This document shows positions 17,917 to 27,477 of a DNA stretch of 64,000 nt, one piece after another. The notes beneath the pieces were generated by a model. That model saw nothing but the letters and a program-made list of their open reading frames with translations, ran no database searches and was not told the origin of the DNA. Both the position numbers and the translations under genes were made by a program. Position 1 is the first letter of the stretch; every line of letters starts with the position of its first letter. Source of the stretch: JAUUZQ01 sp964538375 (GTDB lineage: Bacteria; Bacteroidota; Bacteroidia; Bacteroidales; GCA-2748055); the NCBI GenBank assembly GCA_964538375.1, contig CAZIFQ010000010.1, forward strand, positions 26,934 to 90,933, written 5' to 3'.

Positions 17917-19359
17917 ATGCTTAAACAAAGACTTCAGCAAAAACTTTTACAAAAGTTATCGCCACAGCAGATTCAGATGATCAAGCTGCTGGAGATTCCC
18001 GCCATACAGCTGGAGCAAAGGATCAAGAAGGAATTGGAAGAAAATCCTGTATTGGAAGAAGGGGCTGAGGACCAGTATACTGATGAGGATACAGATCCAC
18101 TGGACAGCACAGATCAGGAGGAATTTTCGCTCGAGGACTATATGCAGGATGATGAGATTCCTACCTATAAACTCCAGTCTCAGAACTACTCAAAAGATGA
18201 TAAACATGAGGAAATTCCTTTTTCACTGGGGAGCAGCTTCAAGGAGCAGTTAAGCGATCAGCTTGGACTCAGGAAACTCTCAGAAAAGCAAATACTACTG
18301 GCAGAATATATCATTGGTAATATTGACGATGACGGATATGTCAGGCGTGAATTAGAAGCGATCTCGGATGATCTTGCATTTGCATACGGAACCGAAACAT
18401 CTTATGAAGAACTGCATGAAGTATTGATGGTTATACAGGACTTTGATCCTGCAGGAGTCGGAGCAAGAAGTTTGCAGGAGTGCCTGATGCTGCAATTAAA
18501 AAGAAATGATATTGAGGATCCTGTGCATGAAACGGCATATAAAATTCTGAAATTCCATTTCAATGAATTTACAAACAAGCATTTCAACAAGATCATCCAG
18601 CGTTTATCTATTACCGAAGAGGAACTTAAGGAGTCTCTGGATGTAATACTGAAATTAAATCCAAAGCCGGGAGGAGCATTTGGAGATGCTCAAAGCAAAT
18701 CATTTCACCAAATCGTGCCGGACTTTATCCTGGAAGTAAACGAAGGTGAATTTCAGCTTTATCTCAATTCAAACAATGTTCCAGAATTGCGGGTAAGTAA
18801 GACCTATTCTGAAATGTTGGAATCTTATAGTGCCAACAAAAAGAACGCAACAAAAGACGCCAAGGATGCCGTGACATTTGTAAAGCAGAAATTAGATTCT
18901 GCCAAGTGGTTTATCGATGCAATTCGCCAGAGACAAAACACCTTGTTGTCAACAATGGAGTCCATCCTTGAGTATCAATCGGCCTATTTTACTGAGGGGG
19001 ATGAAACTATGATGCGCCCCATGATATTAAAAGATATAGCTGATATTACAGGGCTTGATATATCTACAATTTCAAGGGTAGTTAACAGCAAATATATTCA
19101 AACTCATTTTGGAATATTTCCATTGAAATACTTCTTCTCTGAAGGGATGCAAACTGATTCGGGAGAAGAGGTATCAACACGTGAAATAAAGAAAATCCTT
19201 CAGGATTGTATCGATGGAGAAGATAAGCGTAAGCCGCTTACTGATGACCGGCTTGCAGTAATCTTACAAGAAAAAGGATATCAGATAGCTCGTCGGACCG
19301 TGGCAAAATACAGGGAACAGCTCAACTTACCGGTGGCACGATTGCGAAAAGAATTATAA
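17917..19359 (+). CDS. rpoN: RNA polymerase sigma-54 factor
   Basis: This 480-residue protein is the sigma factor for -24/-12 promoters that need enhancer-binding activators. The Gln- and Leu-rich region I (about 1-45) contains SPQQIQMIKLLEIPA. An acidic region II follows, then the core-binding domain, and finally the RpoN box ARRTVAKYRE at 458-467. It lies 10 bases after asnS and eight bases before a membrane-protein gene, so probably forms part of one transcript. No enhancer-binding activator is encoded in this window. Confidence 0.96.
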   Translation: MLKQRLQQKLLQKLSPQQIQMIKLLEIPAIQLEQRIKKELEENPVLEEGAEDQYTDEDTDPLDSTDQEEFSLEDYMQDDEIPTYKLQSQNYSKDDKHEEIPFSLGSSFKEQLSDQLGLRKLSEKQILLAEYIIGNIDDDGYVRRELEAISDDLAFAYGTETSYEELHEVLMVIQDFDPAGVGARSLQECLMLQLKRNDIEDPVHETAYKILKFHFNEFTNKHFNKIIQRLSITEEELKESLDVILKLNPKPGGAFGDAQSKSFHQIVPDFILEVNEGEFQLYLNSNNVPELRVSKTYSEMLESYSANKKNATKDAKDAVTFVKQKLDSAKWFIDAIRQRQNTLLSTMESILEYQSAYFTEGDETMMRPMILKDIADITGLDISTISRVVNSKYIQTHFGIFPLKYFFSEGMQTDSGEEVSTREIKKILQDCIDGEDKRKPLTDDRLAVILQEKGYQIARRTVAKYREQLNLPVARLRKEL

Positions 19360-19367
19360 TTACACTT

Positions 19368-19985
19368 ATGGAGAAACTTCTTGCAAAAATCTTCTCTGTC
19401 TTGTTTCACCCACTTTTAATGACTACAGCCGGATTGCTGATACTTTTTAATTCGGGAACCTCACTTGCAGTAGTCCAGCCAGAGGTAAAAAGAATATCCA
19501 TGATTGTGGTTTTTTTGTTTACCTGTGTGTTTCCCATTGGACTCTTTGTAATGCTATACTTGACGAAGATGATCAAAGATTTTGAAATATCTGAAAAGGG
19601 AGAGAGAACCTTGCCCATTGCGCTGACCATTGTCCTTTTGCTATTTACTTTTTTTGTGATGAGAGGGATTCCTCAATTGGAACGCGGACATATTTCATTT
19701 TTATTGGCACCTTCAGTTGGGATGTTACTCGTGCTGATTATTAACAATTACATGAAAGTTAGTATACATATGCTTGGGATAGGAGGGGTCCTGGGAATGC
19801 TACTTATCGTCATCGTATTTTACAATGCGCCATTACAAACGCTGTTCGTATTGATGATACTTGCTGCGGGAATTACTGGTACAGCGAGGTTAATTCTTAA
19901 ATCACATACTCCTAAAGAGCTATTGGTAGGTTTGCTGACAGGGTTTATGACTACCGCTATGATAATGATTATTTTCTTAATCTGA
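19368..19985 (+). CDS. PAP2-like integral membrane protein with a degenerate phosphatase site
   Basis: This 205-residue protein has about six hydrophobic segments and resembles membrane PAP2 phosphatases. The third PAP2 motif survives as Arg174-x5-His180-x3-Glu184 (Asp expected), and SIH at 132-134 occupies the place of the PSGH motif, keeping its His but not Pro or Gly. The first motif (KxxxxxxRP) is only hinted at by KGERTLP. It may therefore have altered or no phosphatase activity. It is co-oriented with rpoN, and its last nine bases overlap the end of the convergent DUF4296 gene. Confidence 0.65.
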   Translation: MEKLLAKIFSVLFHPLLMTTAGLLILFNSGTSLAVVQPEVKRISMIVVFLFTCVFPIGLFVMLYLTKMIKDFEISEKGERTLPIALTIVLLLFTFFVMRGIPQLERGHISFLLAPSVGMLLVLIINNYMKVSIHMLGIGGVLGMLLIVIVFYNAPLQTLFVLMILAAGITGTARLILKSHTPKELLVGLLTGFMTTAMIMIIFLI

Positions 19986-20480
19986 TATTTTCAGCCCCCG
20001 GGATTTTGGAACGGGTTTGTTCCTGGATCTTTTCGGCCGTTCAGGGTCAACTTCCTTATAGACTTTCTTCTGAACTTCCTCCTGTATGTTCTCTTTTTCA
20101 ACTTTCTGTTCCTTATCAAGTTGATCCTTCAACAGGTTTAGCTTCATCAGGACTTCATCATACAAATCGTCTAGTAAATGAGGATATTTTGTATACTCTT
20201 TTAACGTTAGTTCAAATGTTTCTCTTTCAACTTCGTGATCAACAAAAATCAATCCATACAAATCAATGCTATCGTTTGGATTGTATTTGCGGTAATAAGA
20301 TACATCATTCGTGATTCCATCCAGAAGATGAATATCCACCATTAGCTCAACCATCTCATCCCGGGGTAGAAATTTTTTTCCCTTGATTTGTTTTTTTTCA
20401 TTACAGCCGGAGGCGAGAAGTATAAATACTGATGCCAGGAGGATTGAAATACCTGGTCGAAAAGATCTATTTGATGTCAT
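19977..20480 (-). CDS. DUF4296 family lipoprotein
   Basis: This 167-residue protein has a lipobox ending at Cys26 (LASGC) and so is probably lipid-anchored in the envelope. The region with MVELMVDIHLLDG followed by YYRKYNPNDSIDLYGLIF matches the DUF4296 family of Bacteroidota, whose function is unknown. The C-terminal third is a highly charged, Lys- and Glu-rich helix ending in basic residues. Its start overlaps the preceding PorP/SprF gene by 14 bases, so it is translationally coupled to the adhesin locus. Confidence 0.8.
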   Translation of the reverse strand: MTSNRSFRPGISILLASVFILLASGCNEKKQIKGKKFLPRDEMVELMVDIHLLDGITNDVSYYRKYNPNDSIDLYGLIFVDHEVERETFELTLKEYTKYPHLLDDLYDEVLMKLNLLKDQLDKEQKVEKENIQEEVQKKVYKEVDPERPKRSRNKPVPKSRGLKISD

Positions 20481-21363
20481 TGAACCTGTATCCTATCATT
20501 AATTCATGTGAACCCAAATTGTATTTTCTCAAGTCAGTGATACCAATATCATAGGCATATCCGAAGTAGAATTTGTCATCGTAATTATAGCCAGCCATTA
20601 GACTAATGGCTTCGTGAAAACGGTATCCGATTCCCGCCCAAACCATCTCCTGCCATTCAACTTTAGTGTTTAGTTCGAAACGGAATTCTTTTGGAGCAGT
20701 GGCCTTTATAATTACTGCCGGTTCCAGGATCCAATCTGGGTCAACCTCAAATCTATATCCCCCGGTAATAAATAGATGGCTCTTGAGTTTATTCAGGCCG
20801 GTTTTTTCATCAAATATTGTGAGTTTATTATTCAAAAGTTGAGCAACAGAGATACCTGCATAAAACTCATCTGCATACATATATACTCCAATACCCGCAT
20901 CAGGCACATAAGTAGTACTTACTACTCCCTGGATAACATAATCAGAAGGATCTTGAGGGGTAAGCTGAGTACCATCAATTTTATATTGTAACACACTGAA
21001 AGAAAGCCCCATTGACAGCCTTATGTCTGGTGTAATAGCAATATTGTAAGCATATGATCCGGTAGCGCCGGTTCTACTGGTCGGGCCAGTAACATCGGTA
21101 TAGATATATCCTCCAAATCCCATGTCCATTTTTGTATGGGGTCCATAAAATGCTATCGAGTTGGTAAGGGGCGGATCTACCATGCCAACCCATTGAAAGC
21201 GATGATTTGTCCGAATTTGATAGTAGTCATGAACTCCGGCCAGGGCAGGATTGATAACGAAATCATTGAACATGTATTGAGAATACTGTGGCAACTGTTG
21301 TCCTGTAAGATTCATTGATCCGGCAAGAAACAGCAACAATATGTATGTATATAGTTTTCTCAT
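20467..21363 (-). CDS. PorP/SprF family outer-membrane protein, adhesin-linked
   Basis: This 298-residue protein has a signal peptide (about 1-21) and the family hallmark QYMFNDFVINPALAG just after it. The rest alternates short aromatic-rich strands typical of an outer-membrane beta-barrel, ending in HELMIGYRF. SprF-type proteins are needed for a specific T9SS substrate, usually SprB, to be exported or attached. It lies three bases after the giant SprB-like gene, so it is very likely the dedicated partner of that adhesin rather than the core PorP of the secretion machine, which is encoded at 50507-51445. Confidence 0.9.
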   Translation of the reverse strand: MRKLYTYILLLFLAGSMNLTGQQLPQYSQYMFNDFVINPALAGVHDYYQIRTNHRFQWVGMVDPPLTNSIAFYGPHTKMDMGFGGYIYTDVTGPTSRTGATGSYAYNIAITPDIRLSMGLSFSVLQYKIDGTQLTPQDPSDYVIQGVVSTTYVPDAGIGVYMYADEFYAGISVAQLLNNKLTIFDEKTGLNKLKSHLFITGGYRFEVDPDWILEPAVIIKATAPKEFRFELNTKVEWQEMVWAGIGYRFHEAISLMAGYNYDDKFYFGYAYDIGITDLRKYNLGSHELMIGYRFNDIK

Positions 21364-21366
21364 TCT

Positions 21367-24300
21367 TTACCGTATAATCGTTACATTACCTGTTATTGGT
21401 GTTGCGTCAGGATAAGGTATAATTATATAATAATATGTGCCAATAGGAACGTCTTTGCCTTTAGATGTACCATCCCAGCGTTTGTCATCTGAATACCCGA
21501 TGGAAGAAAATACCCTGCTTCCCCAGCGCGTGTAAACTTCGACTAACATTTGTGGGAATCGACTTGCATTTTCAATCTCAAAATACTGGTTAATGTCATC
21601 TCCATTATTTGGAGAAAAAGCATTGAAAACTGTAATGTCCTCAATAACCTCAATACGCACAGAATCTGATTCAACACATCCATTTTCGTTGGTTGCATAG
21701 ACGACGTAAATAATCGTACTTTGTGCTGTTGCAAGCGGATCAGCTATATCATTGGCGTCCAGACCGGATGAAGGAACCCAGTTATAAGATTCAATCGGGC
21801 CACCAATTGCTTCAAGCTGAATTGTTTGTCCTTCAAGAGCAACAGTATCCTGTGTGACTTCTATACCAACAATTGGCAGTATAGTTATAGTCATTGAATC
21901 AATATCATAACAACCATATGGGGATGACGTTTCAGTCTCAGTATATGCATAGGTAATTGTTTCAATTACCTCAACAGCAATTGGATTAGATATACCCTGG
22001 TTGCTCAGGTAGGTTACTGGTTCCCAAAGCACAACATCTCCTGCTTTTCCATCAAGTATAATAGTTTCACCCTGGCAGATTGTTGTGTCCTGTCCGGCAT
22101 CAGCATTTAAAATGATCAGCGAAGAAATAAAGATATCCTCTGTAATACTGCAGCTAGTGTTATCTGTAATTATAACACTGTAATTTCCCGCAACAACATT
22201 AGTTAAATCCTCTGTGGTGCTCCCGTTGGACCAGCTATATGAATAAGCTCCAGTTCCTCCGGCTACTGTAATATCAACTGCGCCGGTCTCACTGAATGCA
22301 TTGCAATTGGCTGCTGTTGGAATAGAATTTACCAGGAGCTGATCTGGCTCATCAATATAAACAGAATCCCAGTATAGCTTGCCGTCTTCATCGAAAGCTC
22401 TTAAAATGTACATGATGTCTCCGGGAAGGTCTTCAAAGCGTGCTGAAGTAACATAAATTGCACCATCATCAATGGAATATTGTACTTCTCCGACACCATC
22501 CTGGGGTTGGAATTCAATGAAACCATCATCAGCACCAAAGCATGATACATCGCTTGAATCAATGATCATGATTAAGGGTAATATATCATAGATATGGATA
22601 GTTTCTTCATGTACACAGCCAAGGGCATCTCTCACAACTACATCATAGTCTCCTGTAACAAGGTCTGTATAAGACATGGTTGAAGAGAATGTTCCTGTTA
22701 ATCCGTCAATGGAATAATCATATGGAGGAGTTCCGCCAGATGGAGAGGATATGGTAATGGTACCAAGTACATCATCTACATAATCAGTTTTATCGATTGT
22801 GGCAGTAATTTCTAATGGCTCATTGATTGTAACGTCAACGGTGGATGTGCATCCTCCTGTATCTCTCGCGTAGATGGTATATTCTCCGCCTGCTATTCCG
22901 GGAAAGTCGCCGCTGGCCTGGTAAGTCATTCCGCCGTTTGAATATTCAAATGATTCCCACCCGCCGGTTGCTGTTGCGGAAATGATCCCGTTCGTTCCTC
23001 CATAACATGGAGACACGTGTGTAAGCAATGCGTTAAGGGAAATAGGTATCGGATTAACAAATGTATAATCATTTACATGCAATGCGCAGCCATTGTTGTC
23101 TTTCACATATACTTCGTAGGTGTCAGGTATTAAGCCAGTAAATGAAGCAGAGCTTCCAAAAGTAACTCCATTGTCAATAGAGTATTCGTAAGGAGGTGTT
23201 CCCCCGGAAATATATATATATATTTCGGCATCATTTGATCCGTTACATGAAATGAAATCAGTTCTTACGGAGTCAACAACTATGACTGTGGGTTCTTTTA
23301 CAGTAATGATGTTGCTTGTAACAGGGCCACATAGAGCTGCATCAACAACATCCACAGTATAGTCACCTGCCGGTAGACCACTGAAGGTTCCATTATTCTG
23401 TGGCGGCAATAAAGCTGGATTCAGAGTAAAGATATATGGCGTTGTTCCTCCCGTAACGTTTGTCAAGACTGAACCGGTTGATGCACCGTTGCAAGCAACT
23501 GCAATAGTGTCCTCCAAAATAAATGTTATCGGGTCAGGTTCAGTTATTGTTAACAGCGTATCTGTTTTACATCCATTAATATCTTTCGCTGTAGCCGCAG
23601 TGTCGCCTGCAACCAAACCTGTAAATAATCCTAAAACCTGGAAGCTCAGGTCATTCAATGAATACTGTGGTACCCCGGTTCCTCCTGTAGCATGTAAGTC
23701 TAATTCCCCATTGTTTCCTCCGCTACATCCTGTAACGTTGGTGATGTCTGCCTGGTCAAAAACCAACTTGTCAGGTCTCAAAACCTCCATTAAGGTATCT
23801 TTTGTACACAAACTATCATCAATGATCTGAACATCATAAGATCCTCCTATAAGATTCAGAAATTCGCCGTTGATTTGAGTTGCTCCTCCATTTATTGAGT
23901 ATAACAGCGTTCCTGTCCCTCCACTGGCAATTAAGGCGATACGTCCCTCGGGAGTGTCCCAACATTCAGTAACATTATCTACTTCATGAAAAGGTATAGA
24001 TATGGGGAAAGGTTCATCAACCTCAAGAGCGCCATTGATGGTTCTTTCGCACCCGACATTGTCTTTTATCCTGAAGTCATAAAAACCTCCAGGAAGATTT
24101 GGAAAGGAACTTTCCGTTTGCCAGTTGACGCCTCCATTGATAGTGAATTGATAGGGAGGTACACCTCCACTATATGTATTCACAGCAATTTCTGCATCAG
24201 CATCTCCATTGCAGGTATTAGACCCAAAAACACCATAGTCGGTATAACTAATCTGCCCTGGCTGATTCACTGCAATTGCATCACTTGTTTCACAGCCATT

Positions 24301-27288
24301 GAAATCTTTGGTATAAATAGTGTATGTTCCTGCTGGTAGTCCTGTAAATAAGTTACTTCCCTGGTAGGGGAATCCAAGCTTTCGGTATTCATATGGTGCA
24401 ACACCACCGCTTGGTGTAACTTCTATTTCTCCTGTTAATTCACTATAGCAAGTAACATCTGTTGGAGTAAGTATTGATGAGAGTTCAGCGGGCTGTGTAA
24501 GTATTACAGCATCAGGATAAGTAACCATACAAATACTGTTATCAGTAACTTCAAGGGTGTATTTATTTGCTGAAAGAAGGATTGGATCCTCATCCGTTGA
24601 AACGACTGTCCCAAGGCTGTCTTTCCAAACAACGCTGTAAGGTGCTGATCCTCCGGAAATTGATATGTCAATATCACCATTATTATCACCAAAGCACAAG
24701 AGGTTGGTTTGTCCGTCAAATGATACGGTAATAGCTGTCGGTTCACTAATGGTTGCTACGTTCGTAAATACATTTGAACAGGTATGGGAATCTGTTACAG
24801 TAAGGTCGTATTGTCCAGCTTCCAGACCGGTAACATCTGCAGTGGTTTCGTTAAATCCATTTGGTCCGGACCAAAGAAAAGTGTATCCTGGTGTTCCTCC
24901 GGCGGGAATAACTGAGATTGTTCCGTCATCATTCCCATTACATGTAATATTATCAGATGTTGCACCGAAGGTAATCTCTGTAGGTTCACTTATGGTGACC
25001 TCATTGGGATAGTCAGTACTACATAATTTGGAATCCTCGAGCAGCAAAGAATAGTCACCAGGTTCGAGTCCGCTTATATCTTTTGTAAATTGGGGGAAGG
25101 CTCCCGGACCATTCCATGTGAAATTATATGGTGCAGTTCCTCCGCTAAGGGTTATGTCAATTGCTCCGTCGTCTGATTCAAAACAATTTGCATCTAAAGG
25201 GCTAAATATTGCTACCAGCGGATCCGGTTCAGAAACTTTTTCTGCCGGGAAATCCTGGGTACAAAAAAGAGCGTCTGTTACTGTTAATGTATAATCCGCT
25301 GCTGCTAGTCCTGCAATATCTTCAGTGTTATTCGTATAGGGAAGTGGACTGTCCCAACTATAAGTATATGGTCCAACACCTCCATTTATTGTAGCATCAA
25401 TTGCGCCATTTCCAGATGCATTACACTGGAGGTTAGTGACATCGAATGTGGCAGTGATTTCTGTGTTTTCGTTTACTACAAGGCCTCCGAATACTTCAAA
25501 GCATGAATGTGAATCAGTAATCGTTACTTCGTATGTTCCGGCAATTAGGCCGGTTTGATCTTCACTGTTTGGTGAGGAGATACCGGGGCCTATCCAGACA
25601 AAACTATAGGGAGAGGTTCCTCCGGCCGGTGAAATATCAATTGCACCTGTTGCACCGGTATGACAATTGACAGGCGTGATAATTTCTGTCTTGGTAATTA
25701 CAGCAGGTTCACCAATCACTGCGAAGTTATTAATTATTAGTTCACATGCCTGGTTATCAGTGAGTTTAATCTTATAAGTATCAGCAAACAAGTTAGTCGG
25801 ATTAGTTCCCGTACTGGTGTGAGCGGGATTTATCCCTGTCCACTCAATTGTATATCCCGGAGTGCCTCCACTAACTGTTGCCTCCGCAGTTCCATTATTA
25901 TCACCATTACATATGGCATTTTTTGAGCTTAGCAGGGATGCTGCGACTGCCGTTGGTTCCCCAAGATTTATCGTATCCGAAAAGATTTTAGGACATCCTT
26001 TGTTATCTATAACCTGAAGTGTATATAAGCCGGCAGAAAGTATACCAGTTGGATCTTCATCACCTGAGTTAACCGGTCCTGTCCAATTGGTGCTTGCATA
26101 TGGTTGAGTACCACCGCTGATTGATACTTCAATGGAACCATCGGAGAACCCATAACATGTAGGTTCAACAACTTTATCAATACTTAGGGCAATCAGCTTA
26201 GGCTCAAAGATTTCAGCCGCCGGGTTGTATATTTTTGTACATCCGTCATCGTCAATTATCGTTACCTTGTATTCATCAGCGATCAGGTCATCAGGATTTC
26301 GTTTTGTACTTGTATGCCCTGTAGTAAGCCCTTCCCATAAGAAAGTAACAGGATTTTTTCCGCCGGTGAGAGAGATATTTATCTTGCCTGTACTTCCTCC
26401 ATAGCATAAGACGCTATCGGAAGAGACTACAGTCATGATTATCTCCGCGGCTTCTCCAACTGTATAATCACCGCCTAAAACAGTACATTCATTTGCATCG
26501 GTAACGGTCACTTTGTAAGCCCCTGCTATTAATCCAGTTTGGTCTTCAACGGTTGGGAATACAATACCGGGCCCCTCCCAGAAATAAGTATAGGTAACTC
26601 CACCAAATGGTGTTCCTCCTGCAGCAGTAATATCAATGGAACCGCTTGCATCACCATAGCAAAGGGCATCAGTAATTAAATCATCAGTTACTGTTAACAG
26701 GGGCGGTATGTCAATAAACAAATTTGTGGTGTCATCAGTACTTAAACAGGAACCGGTATTGTCTGTAACCGTAACAGTATATGTACCTGTACCCAGATCG
26801 ATAAATAGCCCATCAAGATTATTCTTTGAGTCGGCTCCGGTTAAGGTATAAAGCAGATTGCCTGCTTCACCAGTAGCTTTCACATCAATGATTCCGTCAT
26901 TGACCCCGGCACAATTGATGTCAGAAATAGTTGTTGATATTATTTGAATAGGATCAGGACCTCCAATAGTAACCGGATTCAGAAATAGAGGAGATGTTTC
27001 AGTATGACCTATGTCGTCAATAATAATGTATCCAACCCCTTTAGGATGATCTTTGAATTGGACTATTCTGCTCGCAGTAAAAGCTGCGTCAACCACCACG
27101 CCCTCTAGAAAAAAGGTGTAACTCAGATTCCCAATCCCTCCGCTTACTTCAATATCAACAATTCCGTCTGAAAGACCACCACAACTAACATTGGTAATGG
27201 AAGAATCAACAAGTGTGATCGTCTGCGCCTGCATGGTGATTGTAGTCACCAACAGCAGAAATATATTTATGAATACCTTTTTCCCCAT
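21367..27288 (-). CDS. Giant SprB-like repeat adhesin with T9SS sorting domain
   Basis: This 1973-residue surface protein has a signal peptide (about 1-21) and then about 21 SprB-type repeats. Each has the pattern C-x-G-x-x-(D/N)-G-x-I followed by GG-x-x-PY-x-(Y/F)-x-W, roughly 70-90 residues apart; one repeat near the end lacks the Cys. Two immunoglobulin- or PKD-like domains follow, and the C-terminus (about 1885-1973, with FSPNNGDDINQYF and RWGSRVF) is the gliding-motility-type CTD that directs T9SS export. Such proteins act as mobile or attached adhesins. PorP/SprF and DUF4296 genes follow in the same operon. It lacks a visible TAnnTTTG box upstream. Confidence 0.93.
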   Translation of the reverse strand: MGKKVFINIFLLLVTTITMQAQTITLVDSSITNVSCGGLSDGIVDIEVSGGIGNLSYTFFLEGVVVDAAFTASRIVQFKDHPKGVGYIIIDDIGHTETSPLFLNPVTIGGPDPIQIISTTISDINCAGVNDGIIDVKATGEAGNLLYTLTGADSKNNLDGLFIDLGTGTYTVTVTDNTGSCLSTDDTTNLFIDIPPLLTVTDDLITDALCYGDASGSIDITAAGGTPFGGVTYTYFWEGPGIVFPTVEDQTGLIAGAYKVTVTDANECTVLGGDYTVGEAAEIIMTVVSSDSVLCYGGSTGKINISLTGGKNPVTFLWEGLTTGHTSTKRNPDDLIADEYKVTIIDDDGCTKIYNPAAEIFEPKLIALSIDKVVEPTCYGFSDGSIEVSISGGTQPYASTNWTGPVNSGDEDPTGILSAGLYTLQVIDNKGCPKIFSDTINLGEPTAVAASLLSSKNAICNGDNNGTAEATVSGGTPGYTIEWTGINPAHTSTGTNPTNLFADTYKIKLTDNQACELIINNFAVIGEPAVITKTEIITPVNCHTGATGAIDISPAGGTSPYSFVWIGPGISSPNSEDQTGLIAGTYEVTITDSHSCFEVFGGLVVNENTEITATFDVTNLQCNASGNGAIDATINGGVGPYTYSWDSPLPYTNNTEDIAGLAAADYTLTVTDALFCTQDFPAEKVSEPDPLVAIFSPLDANCFESDDGAIDITLSGGTAPYNFTWNGPGAFPQFTKDISGLEPGDYSLLLEDSKLCSTDYPNEVTISEPTEITFGATSDNITCNGNDDGTISVIPAGGTPGYTFLWSGPNGFNETTADVTGLEAGQYDLTVTDSHTCSNVFTNVATISEPTAITVSFDGQTNLLCFGDNNGDIDISISGGSAPYSVVWKDSLGTVVSTDEDPILLSANKYTLEVTDNSICMVTYPDAVILTQPAELSSILTPTDVTCYSELTGEIEVTPSGGVAPYEYRKLGFPYQGSNLFTGLPAGTYTIYTKDFNGCETSDAIAVNQPGQISYTDYGVFGSNTCNGDADAEIAVNTYSGGVPPYQFTINGGVNWQTESSFPNLPGGFYDFRIKDNVGCERTINGALEVDEPFPISIPFHEVDNVTECWDTPEGRIALIASGGTGTLLYSINGGATQINGEFLNLIGGSYDVQIIDDSLCTKDTLMEVLRPDKLVFDQADITNVTGCSGGNNGELDLHATGGTGVPQYSLNDLSFQVLGLFTGLVAGDTAATAKDINGCKTDTLLTITEPDPITFILEDTIAVACNGASTGSVLTNVTGGTTPYIFTLNPALLPPQNNGTFSGLPAGDYTVDVVDAALCGPVTSNIITVKEPTVIVVDSVRTDFISCNGSNDAEIYIYISGGTPPYEYSIDNGVTFGSSASFTGLIPDTYEVYVKDNNGCALHVNDYTFVNPIPISLNALLTHVSPCYGGTNGIISATATGGWESFEYSNGGMTYQASGDFPGIAGGEYTIYARDTGGCTSTVDVTINEPLEITATIDKTDYVDDVLGTITISSPSGGTPPYDYSIDGLTGTFSSTMSYTDLVTGDYDVVVRDALGCVHEETIHIYDILPLIMIIDSSDVSCFGADDGFIEFQPQDGVGEVQYSIDDGAIYVTSARFEDLPGDIMYILRAFDEDGKLYWDSVYIDEPDQLLVNSIPTAANCNAFSETGAVDITVAGGTGAYSYSWSNGSTTEDLTNVVAGNYSVIITDNTSCSITEDIFISSLIILNADAGQDTTICQGETIILDGKAGDVVLWEPVTYLSNQGISNPIAVEVIETITYAYTETETSSPYGCYDIDSMTITILPIVGIEVTQDTVALEGQTIQLEAIGGPIESYNWVPSSGLDANDIADPLATAQSTIIYVVYATNENGCVESDSVRIEVIEDITVFNAFSPNNGDDINQYFEIENASRFPQMLVEVYTRWGSRVFSSIGYSDDKRWDGTSKGKDVPIGTYYYIIIPYPDATPITGNVTIIR

Positions 27289-27477
27289 ACTATACCTTTA
27301 AGGTCTGCCGAATTGTATCGCACACTAAACTGAGAGCTTATACGTATTACGTTCGCATAAAGTTTCGTGTATTTTGTCAAAGTTTTACCTTAACTCATAA
27401 ATTTAGAATATTTTTAAATAGGCCTGTTATTATTTATCAACAAGTTCATGTAGCGTAAAGAGTTAATAAATAGCCAA

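Noticed and set aside
19330..19350. Sigma-54 -24/-12 promoter (TGGCAC...TTGC) at the rpoN 3' end
   Set aside because: The spacing between GG and GC is three bases too short, and it lies inside the rpoN coding sequence.
21367..27288. Regular repeats at about 240-base spacing resembling a CRISPR or tandem DNA array
   Set aside because: The periodicity is in the protein (SprB repeats). DNA units are far longer than CRISPR repeats and diverged, and they lie in one open frame.
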